DNA of 64,000 nucleotides from NCBI GenBank assembly GCA_937976375.1, contig CALJRU010000063.1, positions 1-64,000 on the forward strand, in the 5' to 3' direction. This stretch comes from an uncultured Peptococcaceae bacterium (GTDB lineage Bacteria; Bacillota; Peptococcia; Peptococcales; Peptococcaceae). The notes beneath the pieces were generated by a model that was not told the origin of the DNA, did not search any database, and was given only the letters and a program-made list of their open reading frames with translations. How positions within the stretch are numbered: position 1 is the stretch's first letter; each line of letters starts with the position of its first letter. A program made the translations under genes and the position numbers. Below, one piece after another: positions 55,915-64,000 of this stretch.

Positions 55915-56466
55915 GCGTTTCCGCTTATTGTTGCGATTATTGGTTTGACGTTCGCGCTTTGTGCGCGATGTCTGCGGAGATGATGAACGCGCCGCCGTCT
56001 TTGGCGCTGCACTTTTCTGCGGCGCACGGATATTTGGCGTGGTGCGTTTTTCCGGCATATAGATGATTGGTTCCTGCTTCACAAGCGGTGACTCATAGCG
56101 CTGCTGCAAATTTGCCTGCACACGCTGCTGCGTTTTCACCTGACGTGCACGCACCGAGCGTGACAATTTGCGCGACCGCACTTCCTGCCGCCCTTCAATA
56201 TACAGCAGAATAAAATAAATGGCTGGCACTGCATAAAACACAAACAATGCCACCGCAGCCAAAAAAGCAAAGACACTAAACTGCACATCCCAAGCGATCC
56301 AAAAGTTTCTAAAACTCAGTCCCGCTGCCACGATCACTGCCAGCACCGGCAAGATCAAGCCTGGACGTGCATTATTGTGACGTGACAGTTGCTTTTCAAG
56401 GCGATAGCCAAAATATAATACAGCAGCATAGATAATGAAGATGATCAACGTTCTTAAACTAAACAC
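55912..56466 (-). CDS. Membrane protein with basic tail, unknown
   Basis: 184 residues: three hydrophobic spans (about 4-20, 38-58, 65-92) then a Lys/Arg/Gln/Ser-rich cytoplasmic tail of about 90 residues ending NNRNNKRKR. GTG start behind GGAGG. No recognised family. The tail could bind nucleic acid or acidic lipids, which is speculation. Confidence 0.7.
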   Translation of the reverse strand: MFSLRTLIIFIIYAAVLYFGYRLEKQLSRHNNARPGLILPVLAVIVAAGLSFRNFWIAWDVQFSVFAFLAAVALFVFYAVPAIYFILLYIEGRQEVRSRKLSRSVRARQVKTQQRVQANLQQRYESPLVKQEPIIYMPEKRTTPNIRAPQKSAAPKTAARSSSPQTSRTKRERQTNNRNNKRKR

Positions 56467-56547
56467 TCTGCTGCCTCCTCTTTTTAGATAAGGTTGTTAT
56501 TCTCTATATTGTACCGAAAACCACACCCCATTGCAAGCTGCAAAAAA

Positions 56548-56570
56548 TAAGAGCGCCGAAGCGCTCTTAA
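56548..56570 (-). terminator. Terminator of stalk-domain protein gene
   Basis: AAGAGCGC-CGAA-GCGCTCTT followed by TATTTTTTG on the minus strand. Confidence 0.8.
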
Positions 56571-56578
56571 ATCATTCA

Positions 56579-58321
56579 TTATCGTTCAACTAAGACACCG
56601 ATGGTTGTTGTGCCATTGGCCGCATATTGTGGTGTTACTTTGCAGCCGAGGGCTTCCGCTAAGAAACGCAGTGGCACCATCGTGCGGTTATCAGAATTGA
56701 TGAACGGTGCAACATCCATTGTCGCCGGCGTGCCATTCACCGTATAGTTTGTGGAGCCAATCGTCATGATGATGCTTGTTCCACCGTCAACCGTAGTGAT
56801 GGTCTGAGTGCTGTTGTCATAGGTAACAGAACCGCCAAGGGCTTCTGCCAGGAGACGATATGGCACGAACGTGCGATTGTCCTGAACCACTGGCTGCGTA
56901 TCTGCAGTATAGGTGATGCCATTGACAGAATAACTGTTGCTGTTGATGTTCAGCTGCAAACTCATTTCATTTTCGCCAGTGCCTTCTGTGAAACTGAAAT
57001 TGGTGAGTGCAGTCTGATAGAAACGACCGCTGTTATCGCGGAAGATAATGTACAGCTGTGCATCAGCCACGGCATCACTGGAAATCAGCATGGTGCCGGA
57101 ACCATTGGTGGTCAGAGAGCTGAGATTGGTGACAGTCCCTGCCATTTTAGCGGTGCTCTGAGAATCGGTTGGTTTGATGACCACTTCAGCAACCGTTGGT
57201 TCCCAAACCAGGCGCAGACGATTGCCGGAACCATCGGCCAACTGGAAGGTGACCGCACGAGCGTTGCCGCTGCTGCCAGAATCCGGCGTCAGGATCAAGC
57301 TCTTGTCGCCAGCCTGGACCGTCAGTTCAACGGTGCGTGAGAAAGAGCCCACCATTGCCGTCACTTGAATCTTGGTGCCAATATAGCTTTGGTCGGAACC
57401 AACAGTGAAACGGCCGTTGGCATCAAAGGTGCCTTCTGCCACAGCATCACCGCTGTAACTGAAAATCACTGAACCAGTGTAATCATAGGTATTGCCTGCT
57501 GCATCAGTCAATTGAATGGTTGGGGTAACAGATTCCCCAAGAGAAACGGTGCTCGATGGATAAGAAAATGTCATGGATACTGCTTTGTCAAGGATTTCCT
57601 GCTGGTCCTTATCTGGCTCATCAGTGGTGCCGGAATCGCCGCCTTCAGTCACATCCACACGCACGGAAGGCAGGTTGACCGTCTCGCCGCCAGACAAGAA
57701 CGTCAAAGTGTAATATGCTGTTTCGGCACTGTCTTTGAGCTGCACCTTCACAGAACCATCATAAACATCCGGCAGATCCACGGTATACATGCCAAGATCC
57801 TTGTCATCCTTGTCATAACGCATGACAATAACTTTATCATCCGCATGTGGCACATAATCTTTGTCAAAGACCAGCGTTGCAAATACGGCATCGCCTTGGG
57901 CAACCTTATCAGATTCCACTTTCATTTCTGTTGGCGGATGTGGATCGGCATCCGATGCAACGGTCACTTCACGAGAAATCATTTCCGAACCATTCTGCAT
58001 GCGCAGCTCGATCTTATCACCAGCTGCCACGCCTTTTGCAGTACCACCTTCCGGAACATACTCAAGGTTAAAATACATGCGATTCGGGTTTGAAATTTCC
58101 CCGCTTAAAGAGCCAGAATTCACTTTGGTACCATTCACATAGATTTCATACTTATCTCCATCTTTGCCGTTGGTAAACGTCACCCAAAGTTTTGTATCGC
58201 CTGCTTTCGGCGGATCGATGCTGGTCACTTCGGCTGCATGACCAGCACTTGGTGCCAATGGCAGCAGCACGCAAATCGCCAGCGCGCCAAGGGCCATTGG
58301 AAGGATTTTTCGCAAATTCAT
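56579..58321 (-). CDS. Exported protein with C-terminal stalk (copper amine oxidase N-like) domain
   Basis: 580 residues. Sec signal peptide (MNLRKILPMALGALAICVL, cleavage near HAA-EV). Several beta-rich Ig-like segments (about 30-440) including one resembling a bacterial Ig domain with PSSTVSLGESVTPTIQL. The last 120 residues hold the stalk repeats: VQDNRTFVPYRLLAEALGGSVTYD and NSDNRTMVPLRFLAEALGCKV. Stalk domains are cell-surface or OM-linked scaffolds in Bacillota. Role unknown. SD AAGGGA. Confidence 0.85.
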   Translation of the reverse strand: MNLRKILPMALGALAICVLLPLAPSAGHAAEVTSIDPPKAGDTKLWVTFTNGKDGDKYEIYVNGTKVNSGSLSGEISNPNRMYFNLEYVPEGGTAKGVAAGDKIELRMQNGSEMISREVTVASDADPHPPTEMKVESDKVAQGDAVFATLVFDKDYVPHADDKVIVMRYDKDDKDLGMYTVDLPDVYDGSVKVQLKDSAETAYYTLTFLSGGETVNLPSVRVDVTEGGDSGTTDEPDKDQQEILDKAVSMTFSYPSSTVSLGESVTPTIQLTDAAGNTYDYTGSVIFSYSGDAVAEGTFDANGRFTVGSDQSYIGTKIQVTAMVGSFSRTVELTVQAGDKSLILTPDSGSSGNARAVTFQLADGSGNRLRLVWEPTVAEVVIKPTDSQSTAKMAGTVTNLSSLTTNGSGTMLISSDAVADAQLYIIFRDNSGRFYQTALTNFSFTEGTGENEMSLQLNINSNSYSVNGITYTADTQPVVQDNRTFVPYRLLAEALGGSVTYDNSTQTITTVDGGTSIIMTIGSTNYTVNGTPATMDVAPFINSDNRTMVPLRFLAEALGCKVTPQYAANGTTTIGVLVER

Positions 58322-58417
58322 AGGTTCACATCCCTTTCTTTACATAGAGAAAATTTGCACTCGTTTCATCCATGATAATATGATTCCCTATAAATTTCAA
58401 GGGACAAGGCGGAAACA

Positions 58418-58442
58418 AAAAAAGACTGCCGCAAGGCAGTCT
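58418..58442 (-). terminator. Terminator of short stalk-domain gene
   Basis: AGACTGCC-GCAA-GGCAGTCT followed by TTTTTTTG on the minus strand. Confidence 0.88.
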
Positions 58443-58497
58443 CTGATCGTCACCATTTTAAAATGACAGGCTGGTAACGTTTCCTATCACAGCGCTC

Positions 58498-59001
58498 TTA
58501 TTCATCATTGCGAGAAATGGTGACCGTCGTTGCACCATTGTCATCAGTGCCTGTTTCGATGGCATAGCCAAGTCCATCAGATACAAAACGCACTGGTACC
58601 ATGGTACGGCCATCGCTGTTTACATATGGCGCCATGTCCATCCATTTCAATGTGCCATTCACCGTGTACACACTCGCCAGCGTGTTCATGACCACTTCAT
58701 TGTCATCGGTGGTAATGGTCACGTCGCCAGTGGCAGCGTCGTAATTGACTTCTGCTCCAAAGCCTTCAGCCACAGCGCGCAGCGGCACATACACACGCCC
58801 GCCATTGAGCACTGGCACCCCATCTTTAATAGAAATGGTCTCATCATCCAGCTGCATGTCGCTGACACCAACCGTCAAGATGATATGTTGAGCCGCGTCG
58901 TCCTTTGCAAAAACTGGTGCTGCTGAACTCAGCAATACCACCATGGTCAGCATCAGCGCCACAGCCATCTTTTTGAAATGATTGATTCGTCCCTGATTCA
59001 T
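58498..59001 (-). CDS. Short exported stalk-domain protein
   Basis: 167 residues from ATG 59001 behind GGAGGAGG. Signal peptide (HFKKMAVALMLTMVVLLSSAAPVFA), then almost only the stalk domain: LNGGRVYVPLRAVAEGFGAEVNYD and NSDGRTMVPVRFVSDGLGYAI. It equals the C-terminal part of its neighbour at 56579-58321 and is probably a paralogue. In the 59002-59319 gap I see only weak promoter-like boxes and no further gene. Confidence 0.85.
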   Translation of the reverse strand: MNQGRINHFKKMAVALMLTMVVLLSSAAPVFAKDDAAQHIILTVGVSDMQLDDETISIKDGVPVLNGGRVYVPLRAVAEGFGAEVNYDAATGDVTITTDDNEVVMNTLASVYTVNGTLKWMDMAPYVNSDGRTMVPVRFVSDGLGYAIETGTDDNGATTVTISRNDE

Positions 59002-59319
59002 TGTATCCTCCTCCTCTTGAGAAAATAGGTGCGAAGCAACGGTTATTATCATAACGCATTTTCCTGCGCGAATCTCAACAGCGCCATGACAATTTGCCGC
59101 TATCACCACCAAAAATGTCACCGCAGTGTTACTGTTTTGTCATTTTTATGCTCGTTTCGTGAGGCCTCTCTGAAACAATCGTCCACCGTCGTCATCAGCC
59201 CATAACATGTGTGATTAACGCATCTGGAGAAATCTCGAAAAAACGCAACTCTTTTGTTGCCCGCGCTCGGTGAAACTGGTACTATAAACTTATTGCATCG
59301 CATTAGAGGGGGACACTGA

Positions 59320-60372
59320 ATGTCTATGAATTCACTTGAACGCTTGTCGTTCATCGATATTCTCAAAATCATTTCAACGTTTGCCATCGTTTTGCTCCAT
59401 GTATCAGCCATTTACGTGCGCATGGATGCACAACTGCTGAATCCATCCGGCGCCCTGCCTTACATCATCAACGCATTAGCACGCACAGCGCTGCCGCTCT
59501 TTATGATGATTTCCGGCGTATTGCTGCTGCGAGACCGTTACCAATTTAATTTGAAAAAGAAATTTTCCTTCATATTAAAGAACTACGTGCTTTGGTCGGC
59601 ACTCTATGTCGTTGTCGATCAGGCCATGCGCCTGTACAATGGCGACGTATTGCTCTCGCCTGCAGAAATGGTGGTCAGCTGGGTACGCGGACCGTATCAC
59701 TTCTGGTATCTACAAATGCTTCTTGGCTTCTATCTTTTGATGCCATTGCTTGCACGTCTCAAAGGACTGCAAACACTGAGCTATGCCACGCTGCTTTTGT
59801 TTATCATCATCTACATCTACAACCCATTGGCACCACATCTGCCAGTGTGTGTGCAGACCTTTGCCGATCAAGTCATCCTTATGAACCCAAGCACAATGCT
59901 TTTCTTTCTGTTGCTTGGCGCTTGGCTGTACCGCGTACCGCACCGACCTAAGCTGGCACTTGCAGCTGCCGTTGCCGTGCTTGCCGGTGTGGGCATTCGT
60001 CTCTATCAGCTCTTCAGCACACCAACCTACCAAGCCAGCAGTGCACTGCAGCCATTGAACACCTACAGCGAACTGCTGCTCGCAGCCGGTATTTTTTACC
60101 TGATCGCTTATCTCTGCCGCCATTATAAATCCGGCGCCAAGATCCAATATCTTTCTCAATGCACGCTGCGCATTTACATCGTTTCTGCGCTGGTCATTTT
60201 TGCGTTTCAGGTCTTTGTTCAGCCGACATGGGATGTTCTCGTTCCTTGGCCAACGCTGACCATTCTGCTTTGGTCCATCGTGGTCTTTCTTGTTTCCTGG
60301 CTGATTGCCCATGTGCTGGCACTCAAGGATCGTGCATGGCGTGCACGCCGTGACAAACGCACCTCTCGCTGA
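59320..60372 (+). CDS. Acyltransferase family 3 membrane protein
   Basis: 350 residues, about ten spans, without an SGNH domain: ERLSFIDILKIISTFAIVLLHVS, ALPLFMMISGVLLL, GPYHFWYLQMLLGFYLLMPLL. WecH/OafA-like enzymes transfer acetyl or succinyl groups to surface glycans. GAGGGGG site. Operon with the small membrane gene 28 bp downstream. Confidence 0.87.
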   Translation: MSMNSLERLSFIDILKIISTFAIVLLHVSAIYVRMDAQLLNPSGALPYIINALARTALPLFMMISGVLLLRDRYQFNLKKKFSFILKNYVLWSALYVVVDQAMRLYNGDVLLSPAEMVVSWVRGPYHFWYLQMLLGFYLLMPLLARLKGLQTLSYATLLLFIIIYIYNPLAPHLPVCVQTFADQVILMNPSTMLFFLLLGAWLYRVPHRPKLALAAAVAVLAGVGIRLYQLFSTPTYQASSALQPLNTYSELLLAAGIFYLIAYLCRHYKSGAKIQYLSQCTLRIYIVSALVIFAFQVFVQPTWDVLVPWPTLTILLWSIVVFLVSWLIAHVLALKDRAWRARRDKRTSR

Positions 60373-60400
60373 CCGACATTATTCTATTGGAGGCCTCACT

Positions 60401-60799
60401 ATGAAAAACATTTTACGCTTCATTATCTATGTCATCTTCTGTTATGCGGCCTTCGCCCTTTCTGACGCCGTCTACGCATTTTTCGACACCATCTTTTCAG
60501 CCTACACCATCCACTGGCCAACCAGCCTGCAGGCCAGTTTGGTGCCATCGTTACCAGGCTGGATCATCAGCGGCATCATGCTCAATTTCTGCGTGCGTAG
60601 CCGCTTAACGGTGCCGCCCATCACACTGGCGCTCTCCTGGCTCGTTGTGATCGGCCCTTTCCTATTGCTTTTCTTGGTGGAGCGTGGCATTCTCAGCCTG
60701 CCAGTAGATGGACTGTTCGATGATCCTATGCCGCTGGTCATCCAATGTTTTGCCTTTGTAGCCAGCTTCATCACCGTCAATCACATCACCAATCGCTAA
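60401..60799 (+). CDS. Small four-span membrane protein, unknown
   Basis: 132 residues, four hydrophobic segments, few charges. TTGGAGG before ATG 60401 fixes the start. No known domain; co-transcribed with the acyltransferase. Confidence 0.75.
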   Translation: MKNILRFIIYVIFCYAAFALSDAVYAFFDTIFSAYTIHWPTSLQASLVPSLPGWIISGIMLNFCVRSRLTVPPITLALSWLVVIGPFLLLFLVERGILSLPVDGLFDDPMPLVIQCFAFVASFITVNHITNR

Positions 60800-60804
60800 C
60801 ACAA

Positions 60805-60834
60805 AAGGACCATGCGTCATGCATGGTCCTTTTT
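60805..60834. terminator. Bidirectional terminator
   Basis: AAAGGACCATGC-GTCAT-GCATGGTCCTTT with T-run, between convergent genes. Confidence 0.9.
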
Positions 60835-60839
60835 CATTG

Positions 60840-61016
60840 CTATTTATTGACTTTTTTACCTAGATCTTTAGGGATTGCCCCGCGCCCATCTTTTGGCACG
60901 CCGGAACGGTCATAGACACCATCCCACAAAGAATTGCTCATTAAATCGGCCTTGTCACGTTTGCTGTAATTGGCATCACTAGCAAAAATGCGGCGAATCT
61001 TTTCCAGAACACGCAT
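60840..61016 (-). CDS. Small hypothetical protein
   Basis: 58 residues from ATG 61016 (AAAGGAAGG upstream). Basic, soluble: MRVLEKIRRIF at the start, GRGAIPKDLGKKVNK at the end. The Gly/Pro-rich middle DGVYDRSGVPKDGRGAIP looks structured rather than random. No family recognised. Confidence 0.6.
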   Translation of the reverse strand: MRVLEKIRRIFASDANYSKRDKADLMSNSLWDGVYDRSGVPKDGRGAIPKDLGKKVNK

Positions 61017-61119
61017 AAGAGACACCTTCCTTTCGATCATCGATCAGTTACAAAAAGTCACTAAAAGCAAATGTTTTACGCCGATTGTTTATATATTGAT
61101 TTTATCATTTTCCTTGCAT

Positions 61120-61186
61120 ATTGACAATGATAAATAGTTGATATGTATATACATACCGTTTCCGGTGTACATGAACTATTTATCAT
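61120..61186. promoter_or_regulatory. Promoter/operator region of sdaAB with long inverted repeat
   Basis: AATGATAAATAGTT (61125-61138) and its exact complement (61173-61186) flank 34 bp that contain the palindrome ATGTATATACAT. TTGACA (61120-61125) abuts the left arm. The arrangement suggests repression or looping by a dimeric regulator. Confidence 0.6.
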
Positions 61187-61282
61187 TCTTATAGAAAGCC
61201 TTACGCCAACCATTGCAGCCCCTCTATGCAAATGCTATGCTAAAGACAGCAAACAATCACATAGTAAAGGAGACCACGCCCT

Positions 61283-61954
61283 ATGAATGTATTCGACATC
61301 CTCGGACCCGTAATGATCGGGCCTTCCAGCTCTCACACTGCAGGCGCTGCGCGCATCGGCCTGATGGCACGCACGCTGCTCGGCCAGGCACCTGTCCAAG
61401 CCGAGATCTTCCTGCACGGTTCTTTTGCTAAAACGTACAAAGGCCACGGCACCGATCGCGCCCTCGTTGCTGGCATTCTTGGCATGCGTCCGGATGACGA
61501 ACGCCTGCGTGACGCCCTCACCATCGCCCAAGAGCAAGGTGTTGCCATCACCTTCACGCCAACCGAATTTGCCGACAGCCATCCAAATACTGCAGAGATC
61601 CATCTCACAGCAGCCGACGGCAGCACCGCTTCCCTGCGCGGCGCCAGTGTCGGCGGCGGCCGCATCGAAGTCGTGCGTGTCAACGACATGCCTGTTTCAT
61701 TGACTGGCGAATACTTCACCCTCATCGTCATCCATCGCGATGCGCCGGGCGCCATTGCAGAAGTGACCCGCATTCTCACCGGTTATCAGGGCAACATCTG
61801 CCACTTTGACCTTTCACGCAAAACACGCGGCGGCGAAGCCATCATGACCCTGTCCATGGACAGCCTCCGTCATGACGATATCGGCGCACTGTGCGCTGAA
61901 ATCGAAGCCGCCAACAACATCTACAAATGCATCGCTGTGCAGCCGATTGCGTGA
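61283..61954 (+). CDS. sdaAB: L-serine ammonia-lyase, iron-sulfur-dependent, beta subunit
   Basis: 223 residues: SDH beta domain (VFDILGPVMIGPSSSHTAGAARIG, FLHGSFAKTYKGHGTDRAL) and a C-terminal ACT domain (FTLIVIHRDAPGAIAEVTRIL). Works with SdaAA to convert L-serine to pyruvate and ammonia. AAAGGAG site. The alpha gene starts 17 bp downstream. Confidence 0.95.
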   Translation: MNVFDILGPVMIGPSSSHTAGAARIGLMARTLLGQAPVQAEIFLHGSFAKTYKGHGTDRALVAGILGMRPDDERLRDALTIAQEQGVAITFTPTEFADSHPNTAEIHLTAADGSTASLRGASVGGGRIEVVRVNDMPVSLTGEYFTLIVIHRDAPGAIAEVTRILTGYQGNICHFDLSRKTRGGEAIMTLSMDSLRHDDIGALCAEIEAANNIYKCIAVQPIA

Positions 61955-61971
61955 GAAAGGAAGGATCTCCT

Positions 61972-62898
61972 ATGGAAACATTGAAATACACCAGCATCGC
62001 CGAACTTGTCAACACTGCCACCGAACGCGGTGAAGCCATCAGCCAAATCGTGCTTCGCGATCAGGCCGAGCAAATGGACACCGAACCCAAGGTGCTGTTC
62101 AACAAAATGCGCGACAACTACCATGTCATGCAAGAAAGCATCCAAAAAGGCACCGATCCCAACATCCGCAGCACCAGTGGCCTCACCGGCGGCGATGCCT
62201 ATAAACTCTATAGCGTTCACAAGCAAGGCAAGTCTCTCACCGGCAGCTTCATCAGCGGTGCCATCTGGCGCGCCCTCGCCGTCAGCGAGCTCAACGCCGC
62301 CATGGGCCGCATCGTTGCTGCACCAACCGCAGGCAGCTGCGGCATTCTGCCTGCAGCCATCGTCACCATGCAGGAAGAATACAGCCTCGACGAATACGAC
62401 TGCGTCATGGCCCTCTTTACCGCTTCCGCTGTCGGCATGGTCATTGGCAACAACGCCTCCCTCGCCGGCGCTTCCGGCGGCTGCCAGGCCGAATGCGGCT
62501 CCGCCAGTGCCATGGCCGCTGCAGCCGTGGTTGAACTGGCCGGCGGCACGCCTGCCATGAGCGGCGAAGCCGTTGCCATCGCCATCAAAAACATCCTCGG
62601 GCTCGTCTGCGATCCTGTTGCCGGCCTCGTCGAAATTCCTTGCATCAAGCGCAACGCCGGCGGCGTCACCACCGCCTTCATGGCGGCCGAAGTCGCCCTT
62701 GCCGGCATCGCCAGCCACATTCCTGCCGACGAAACTATCCTCGCCATGAAGCGCATCGGCGACACCCTGCCAGCCACCCTGCGCGAAACCGCAGAAGGCG
62801 GCCTCGCCATGACCCCAACAGGCCAAAAGCTCAACACCCTCGTATTCGGTGAAAATGCCGACGCAGCCGCTTGCAGCAGCTGCCGCGCCTGCCGCTGA
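61972..62898 (+). CDS. sdaAA: L-serine ammonia-lyase, iron-sulfur-dependent, alpha subunit
   Basis: 308 residues. 4Fe-4S ligands fall in GSCGILPA, SGGCQAECGSASAM and CDPVAGLVEIPC. Other marks: NIRSTSGLTGGDAYKLY and KRNAGGVTTAFMAAEVALAG. The last residues add extra cysteines (ACSSCRACR). Start 61972 behind AAGGAAGG. Confidence 0.95.
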   Translation: METLKYTSIAELVNTATERGEAISQIVLRDQAEQMDTEPKVLFNKMRDNYHVMQESIQKGTDPNIRSTSGLTGGDAYKLYSVHKQGKSLTGSFISGAIWRALAVSELNAAMGRIVAAPTAGSCGILPAAIVTMQEEYSLDEYDCVMALFTASAVGMVIGNNASLAGASGGCQAECGSASAMAAAAVVELAGGTPAMSGEAVAIAIKNILGLVCDPVAGLVEIPCIKRNAGGVTTAFMAAEVALAGIASHIPADETILAMKRIGDTLPATLRETAEGGLAMTPTGQKLNTLVFGENADAAACSSCRACR

Positions 62899-62917
62899 AC
62901 AATACAACATCACAAAC

Positions 62918-62961
62918 AAAGCAGGCCGACTGTCCAATCAACGACAGTCGGCCTGCTTTTT
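62918..62961 (+). terminator. Terminator of sdaAB-sdaAA
   Basis: 17-bp perfect stem (62918-62934 / 62943-62959), 8-nt loop, T-run after. Confidence 0.92.
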
Positions 62962-62975
62962 GCCTGCAAGTGTTC

Positions 62976-63167
62976 AAAAAAAGAAGGCAACCCAGTCCAG
63001 GCTGCCAAGCAAGGGGAATGATATCGTGGGAAAGTGCGCGAGCGTTAACAGGGGTGCGTCTCACGGTGACGGGCCAGCTTATTGGTGGCGTCCTACTGCC
63101 CAATCACCGCCAGGGGATGGAACGCAGTGCGCTCGGTTTCACTCACCGATGATTATTCTACGCACCC
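62976..63167 (-). ncRNA. Free-standing structured RNA of about 190 nt, family unknown
   Basis: It has its own promoter on the minus strand: TTAACA (63192-63197), 18-bp spacer, TACAAT (63168-63173). It begins at about 63162-63167. A 116-nt domain is closed by the 8-bp stem GGGTGCGT/ACGCACCC (63160-63167 with 63052-63059), with inner pairing such as CGGT/ACCG and TGGCG/CGCCA. The 3' end is an intrinsic terminator (62986-62992 with 63000-63006, then TTCTTTTTTT). No ORF or downstream minus-strand gene that it could control in cis. Size is like 6S RNA, but I do not see the family's features. Confidence 0.6.
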
Positions 63168-63228
63168 ATTGTAAAGCCTGCCACCTTGCTTTGTTAAAAT
63201 CTATGTAAAGTTTCACTTTTTCCATCAA

Positions 63229-63254
63229 AAAAGCCCTGCGCGCGCAGGGCTTTT
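63229..63254 (-). terminator. Terminator of pyridoxal kinase gene
   Basis: AAAAGCCCTGCG-CG-CGCAGGGCTTTT, usable on both strands. Confidence 0.85.
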
Positions 63255-63257
63255 CGA

Positions 63258-64000
63258 TTATTGATGCAGTTTTTCCGCCAGGCCACTCACCAGCTGTGGA
63301 ATGGTGGTTTCAAAGTCCACCCCGTACCAAGGCTTGTCTGGATTTTTCAAGGTTTCACGAATCGTTTCAGCCGTGTAGTCAGCAGCCAGCGCAAAAGCAT
63401 CCTTCAGCGCCAAACCGCGCACAATCCCGCCGACCGACACACTGGAGAACACATCGCCAGTGCCATGATAAGCGGCGTCCACATGGTCGTTCTGATAGAA
63501 GAAATACTCGCCGCTGCGCGTATCCAGCCCGTACACGCCGTTCTTGCCTTCAGACAAAGCAATGCCTGTCAGCACCACAACCTTGCTGCCAAAAGCAGCC
63601 AACTTGTTCAGCAGCTCCTTCACATAGGCTTCGTCGTAGCTTTCCTTATACTCTGTGTCGGTCATGAAGCAAGCCTCGGTGAGGTTTGGCACAATGATGT
63701 CCGCTTCGCCGCAGAGGGTGGCGTTCTGCTTCGCATAGGCTTCGTCAAAAGCAGGATACAGCTTGCCGTGGTCCGCCATGACAGGGTCAATGAAAATCAG
63801 CGTGTCGTCGTCCTTGAATTCGGCGAAGATCTTCTTGCAGATTTCAATTTCTTCCTGGCTGCCGAGATAACCGGTGTAAATGGCGTCGAAATGGATGCCC
63901 TCTTTTTTCCAGTGGTCCGTAATCGGTACCAGTTGATCGGTCAGATCCTTGCAGGTGAAATCCTTAAACATCGTGTGCGTCGACAGCACTGCCGTTGGCA
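63258..64000 (-). CDS. Pyridoxal/pyridoxamine kinase, N-terminus outside window
   Basis: At least 246 residues; the frame stays open to the right edge (PTAVLSTHTMF), so the start lies beyond it. Ribokinase-like fold: GYLGSQEEIEI, FIDPVMADHGKLYPAFD, ADIIVPNLTEACFM and the anion-hole/catalytic YHGTGDVFSS. Matches PdxK/PdxY-type kinases that phosphorylate B6 vitamers; ThiD-type HMP kinase is less likely given IFIDPVMADHG. Confidence 0.88.
   Translation of the reverse strand, partial: PTAVLSTHTMFKDFTCKDLTDQLVPITDHWKKEGIHFDAIYTGYLGSQEEIEICKKIFAEFKDDDTLIFIDPVMADHGKLYPAFDEAYAKQNATLCGEADIIVPNLTEACFMTDTEYKESYDEAYVKELLNKLAAFGSKVVVLTGIALSEGKNGVYGLDTRSGEYFFYQNDHVDAAYHGTGDVFSSVSVGGIVRGLALKDAFALAADYTAETIRETLKNPDKPWYGVDFETTIPQLVSGLAEKLHQ

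Noticed and set aside
59002..59319. Small gene or structured RNA in the 318-bp gap
   Set aside because: No ribosome site, no sustained stem and no promoter-terminator pair could be supported.
61921..62937. 338-residue Gly/Ala-rich open frame opposite sdaAA
   Set aside because: GC-rich antisense shadow; composition mirrors the real gene's codons.
63052..63167. Resemblance of the ncRNA to 5S rRNA (about 116 nt, closing stem, GTTCCATCCC and AGTAGGACGCCACC segments)
   Set aside because: The invariant 5S core (CGAACACGGAAGTTAAGC region) is missing and the AGTAGGACG segment is not in the closing helix, so the likeness is probably chance.

Overview
The window reads as chromosomal DNA from a member of the Bacillota of moderate G+C, most plausibly Clostridia or Negativicutes; I cannot name a genus. 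The support is two SAM-I (S-box) leaders, an FMN (RFN) leader, RelQ-type alarmone synthetase, RibU, strong AGGAGG-type ribosome binding sites and frequent intrinsic terminators. No rRNA, phage or CRISPR array is present. There is one tRNA (Lys, CTT), and the left edge cuts an IS1182-type transposase.

Layout. 0-0.4 kb: transposase tail. 0.5-7.4 kb: a MarR regulator, then a methionine regulon on the minus strand: S-box leader, metY, metA, metN, metI, metQ, plus a second metQ under its own nearly identical S-box leader. 7.5-16.9 kb: GT8 glycosyltransferase, ftsH with a coupled small gene, an XRE/membrane regulator gene broken by a 10-bp tandem duplication, a small lipoprotein, GNAT and two HAD phosphatases, citrate synthase, and a DUF3796-like/XRE pair behind a large operator-like inverted repeat. 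17.0-24.5 kb: a four-gene minus-strand run headed by a protein of about 1,610 residues that joins an HD hydrolase, a long helical region, a NadD-like adenylyltransferase, a GNAT-like region and a phosphoribosyltransferase-like domain. It is followed by a divergent lactate/malate dehydrogenase homologue, an iron-sulfur flavoprotein with an extra N-terminal half and a tiny membrane protein. This is the best candidate for an undescribed system.

24.6-35.1 kb is visibly AT-richer than its surroundings and looks like an acquired or accessory block. It holds a tightly overlapping zinc-ribbon/ABC-ATPase/unknown/MFS cassette, a divergent LysR gene, and a DASS-type transporter with two tandem alkaline-phosphatase-superfamily hydrolases. 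35.2-43.4 kb is housekeeping: flavin reductase-like protein, SDR, HAD-IB/membrane fusion, RsuA-type pseudouridine synthase, CorC-like CBS protein, Rrf2 regulator, tRNA-Lys, RelQ and GlpK. 43.6-60.8 kb is rich in envelope genes: a class A PBP with a Gly/Thr repeat tail, a monofunctional transglycosylase, RibU with its FMN riboswitch, an iron-type dehydrogenase, an OatA-like acyltransferase, MltG, an M16C peptidase, two stalk-domain exported proteins and a second acyltransferase. 60.8-64 kb has a small ORF, the sdaAB/sdaAA L-serine dehydratase pair behind a long inverted repeat, a free-standing structured RNA candidate with its own promoter and terminator, and a pyridoxal kinase running off the right edge.
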